From positions 1-8,140 of the forward strand of contig DATKRK010000392.1 of the NCBI GenBank assembly GCA_035532215.1: DNA of 8,140 nucleotides, written 5' to 3'. Source of the DNA: JAICIG01 sp035532215. GTDB taxonomy: Bacteria > Planctomycetota > Planctomycetia > Pirellulales > JAICIG01. The notes under the pieces were generated by a model. That model worked only from the letters and a program-made list of their open reading frames with translations. It searched no databases and was not told the origin of the DNA. Each line of letters starts with the position of its first letter. Position 1 is the stretch's first letter. Of the stretch, positions 6,968-8,140 are shown in pieces. Position numbers and translations under genes: made by a program.

Positions 6968-8140
6968 ATGCGCAGTTGGCTGCAACGTTCGCCGCAGAAT
7001 GAAATGGAATCAACGCCACGGCGGAGTCGACGCCGTCCTTCAGACTCTTTCCGCCGGCCGGCGTTTCGAGCTGGATTGGAGGCGCTTGAAAAACGCGTTT
7101 TGCTTGCCGCCGATCTAACCGTGACCAAGACGGCCGACGTGGCCAACCCCGTTCCGGGGCAAGTGATCGACTACACGATTAGCGTGCAGAATGTCGGCAC
7201 GACGGCGGCCTCGGCTTCCACTGTGACCGATTCGCTGCCCGCCGGGATGACTCTGATCGCCGCCTCGACCGACACGGGCAGCGTGACGGCGTCCGGGGGA
7301 ACGGTGAGCGGCGATCTGGGCACGATCGCCGCCGCCGGCGCCGCCACGGTCCACGTGTTTGCCAGCGTCGATACGGGTACGACGGGCCTGCTGGCGAATA
7401 ATGTTTCGGTAAGCAGCCCTGACGACACGAACACGGCGAACAATTCCGCCACCGCCGACGTGACTGCGAGCGCCGCAGCGGGGACCGCCGCCGACTTGTC
7501 GCTCGGGGCCTCGGGCCTGCCCGCTTCGATGACCGTCGGACAACAAGGGACGTTGACGCTGACCGTGACGAACATCAGCGCGAATTCGGCGTCGAACGTG
7601 CAACTGATGGGAATGTTGCCCTCGGGCGTTTCCCTGCTTTCGGCGAGCGCGAGCGGCTCGGGAACGGTCACTGAGAACAATGGTCTGCTAACGGCGAATC
7701 TTGGCACGTTGGCGCCGGGCGGCAGCGCGACGGTGACTCTCGTTGAATTGGCCGCCGCTCCCGGCTCGGTCAACGAGACGGCGACGGCGACCACCAGTTC
7801 GGGAGATTCGAACACGGCGAATAATTCGGCGACCGCATCGACGACGATCGACCCCGCCGGGTCGGCGGCGGCCGATCTGGCGGTGACGAAAACCGCGGCG
7901 GCCAGTGGCACGGTCGGCTCGGATTTGACGTACACCATCACGGTGACCAACGACAGCGCAACGAACACGGCCACCGCCTCCACGCTGACCGACGCCCTGC
8001 CTTTGGGCTTGACGTTCGTATCCGCCACTTCGACCGCCGGCTCGGTCTCCGCTTCGGGCGGCATCGTGACCGCCAATCTTGGCGATCTGGCCCCCGGCGC
8101 CAGCGACACGATTACGCTCGTGGGGTTGCCGACCGTGGCC
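6968..8140 (+). CDS. Secreted/surface protein with LEPR-XLL-like leader and DUF11 repeats (3' end outside window)
   Basis: The frame stays open for 391 codons to the window end. The ATG at 6968 has GGAG (6957-6960) 7 bases upstream. Residues 1-36 are basic (for example RRSRRRPSDSFRR) and lead into LEALEKRVLLAAD (37-49), which resembles the LEPR-XLL motif found near the N-terminus of many planctomycete surface proteins. Three DUF11-type beta-sandwich repeats follow, starting at about 47, 175 and 301 (AADLTVTKTA, AADLSLGASG, AADLAVTKTA). Each has a TDSLPAGM-like or LPSGV-like turn, and a (G/A)(D/N)LG-x-(L/I)A stretch; the first two also show the terminal TNTANNSATA. The protein is rich in Ala, Thr, Ser and Gly and lacks Cys in the visible part. 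DUF11 repeats are usually found in cell-surface or extracellular proteins, so a structural or adhesive role is likely but unproven. No classical hydrophobic signal peptide is evident; export presumably depends on the planctomycete leader. More repeats are expected beyond the window. Confidence 0.88.
   Translation, partial: MRSWLQRSPQNEMESTPRRSRRRPSDSFRRPAFRAGLEALEKRVLLAADLTVTKTADVANPVPGQVIDYTISVQNVGTTAASASTVTDSLPAGMTLIAASTDTGSVTASGGTVSGDLGTIAAAGAATVHVFASVDTGTTGLLANNVSVSSPDDTNTANNSATADVTASAAAGTAADLSLGASGLPASMTVGQQGTLTLTVTNISANSASNVQLMGMLPSGVSLLSASASGSGTVTENNGLLTANLGTLAPGGSATVTLVELAAAPGSVNETATATTSSGDSNTANNSATASTTIDPAGSAAADLAVTKTAAASGTVGSDLTYTITVTNDSATNTATASTLTDALPLGLTFVSATSTAGSVSASGGIVTANLGDLAPGASDTITLVGLPTVA
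7106..8140 (+). repeat. Tandem ~380-bp coding repeats (DUF11 units)
   Basis: Three units begin at about 7106, 7490 and 7868 (spacing 384 and 378 bases). At the DNA level most of each unit has diverged, but the unit ends are well conserved. Bases 7428-7456 and 7809-7837 share 13 identical bases at the start (CGAACACGGCGAA), followed by near-identity. The third unit is cut by the window end. Confidence 0.8.

Noticed and set aside
7171..8109. Minus-strand open frame (312 codons) opposite the DUF11 protein
   Set aside because: Its Val/Ala/Pro-rich repetitive translation is the mirror of the repeats. The plus frame has a ribosome-binding site, a known leader motif and DUF11 repeats.

Overview
The window looks like chromosomal DNA from a planctomycete, probably of the Pirellulales type. 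The evidence is a high G+C content, a surface protein starting with a basic leader and an LEPR-XLL-like motif (LEALEKRVLLAAD), and a stand-alone receiver plus RsbW-like ATPase protein family that is familiar from this phylum. The assignment rests on recognised motifs, not on a database search.

Layout, left to right. Bases 1-289 (+) hold the last ~46 codons of an SPFH/band-7 protein; its upstream frame is broken by stops, so it is a remnant. A strong hairpin terminator follows at 304-345. Bases 346-720 hold no supportable gene. Bases 721-6447 (all on the - strand) are one three-gene signalling cluster. Transcription order is a 1253-residue membrane hybrid histidine kinase (2686-6447), then two paralogous response regulators (1685-2611 and 721-1617). 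Each regulator joins an N-terminal receiver domain to a C-terminal RsbW/SpoIIAB-like GHKL ATPase domain. The gaps between the genes are 74 and 67 bases, and each gene has its own Shine-Dalgarno sequence. Bases 6448-6967 are a divergent intergenic region with a decayed IS1380-type transposase fragment, a weak promoter candidate for the kinase operon, and two hairpins just before the right-hand gene. From 6968 (+) to the window end runs the 5' part of a large secreted or surface protein made of DUF11 repeats of about 127 residues.

How the genes may work together (inference): the kinase reads an extracytoplasmic cue through a dCache-like domain. Phosphate would pass from His570 through receiver aspartates 882 and 1028 to the HPt His1179, and from there to Asp53 and Asp54 of the two regulators. 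The regulators carry no DNA-binding domain; their output is a GHKL ATPase related to anti-sigma/serine-kinase switch proteins, so they probably act through a partner protein such as a STAS antagonist or sigma factor, which is not in this window. One of the two has lost the conserved N-box asparagine, which suggests the pair has diverged in function. Whether the divergent surface protein is a target of this system cannot be told from the sequence.
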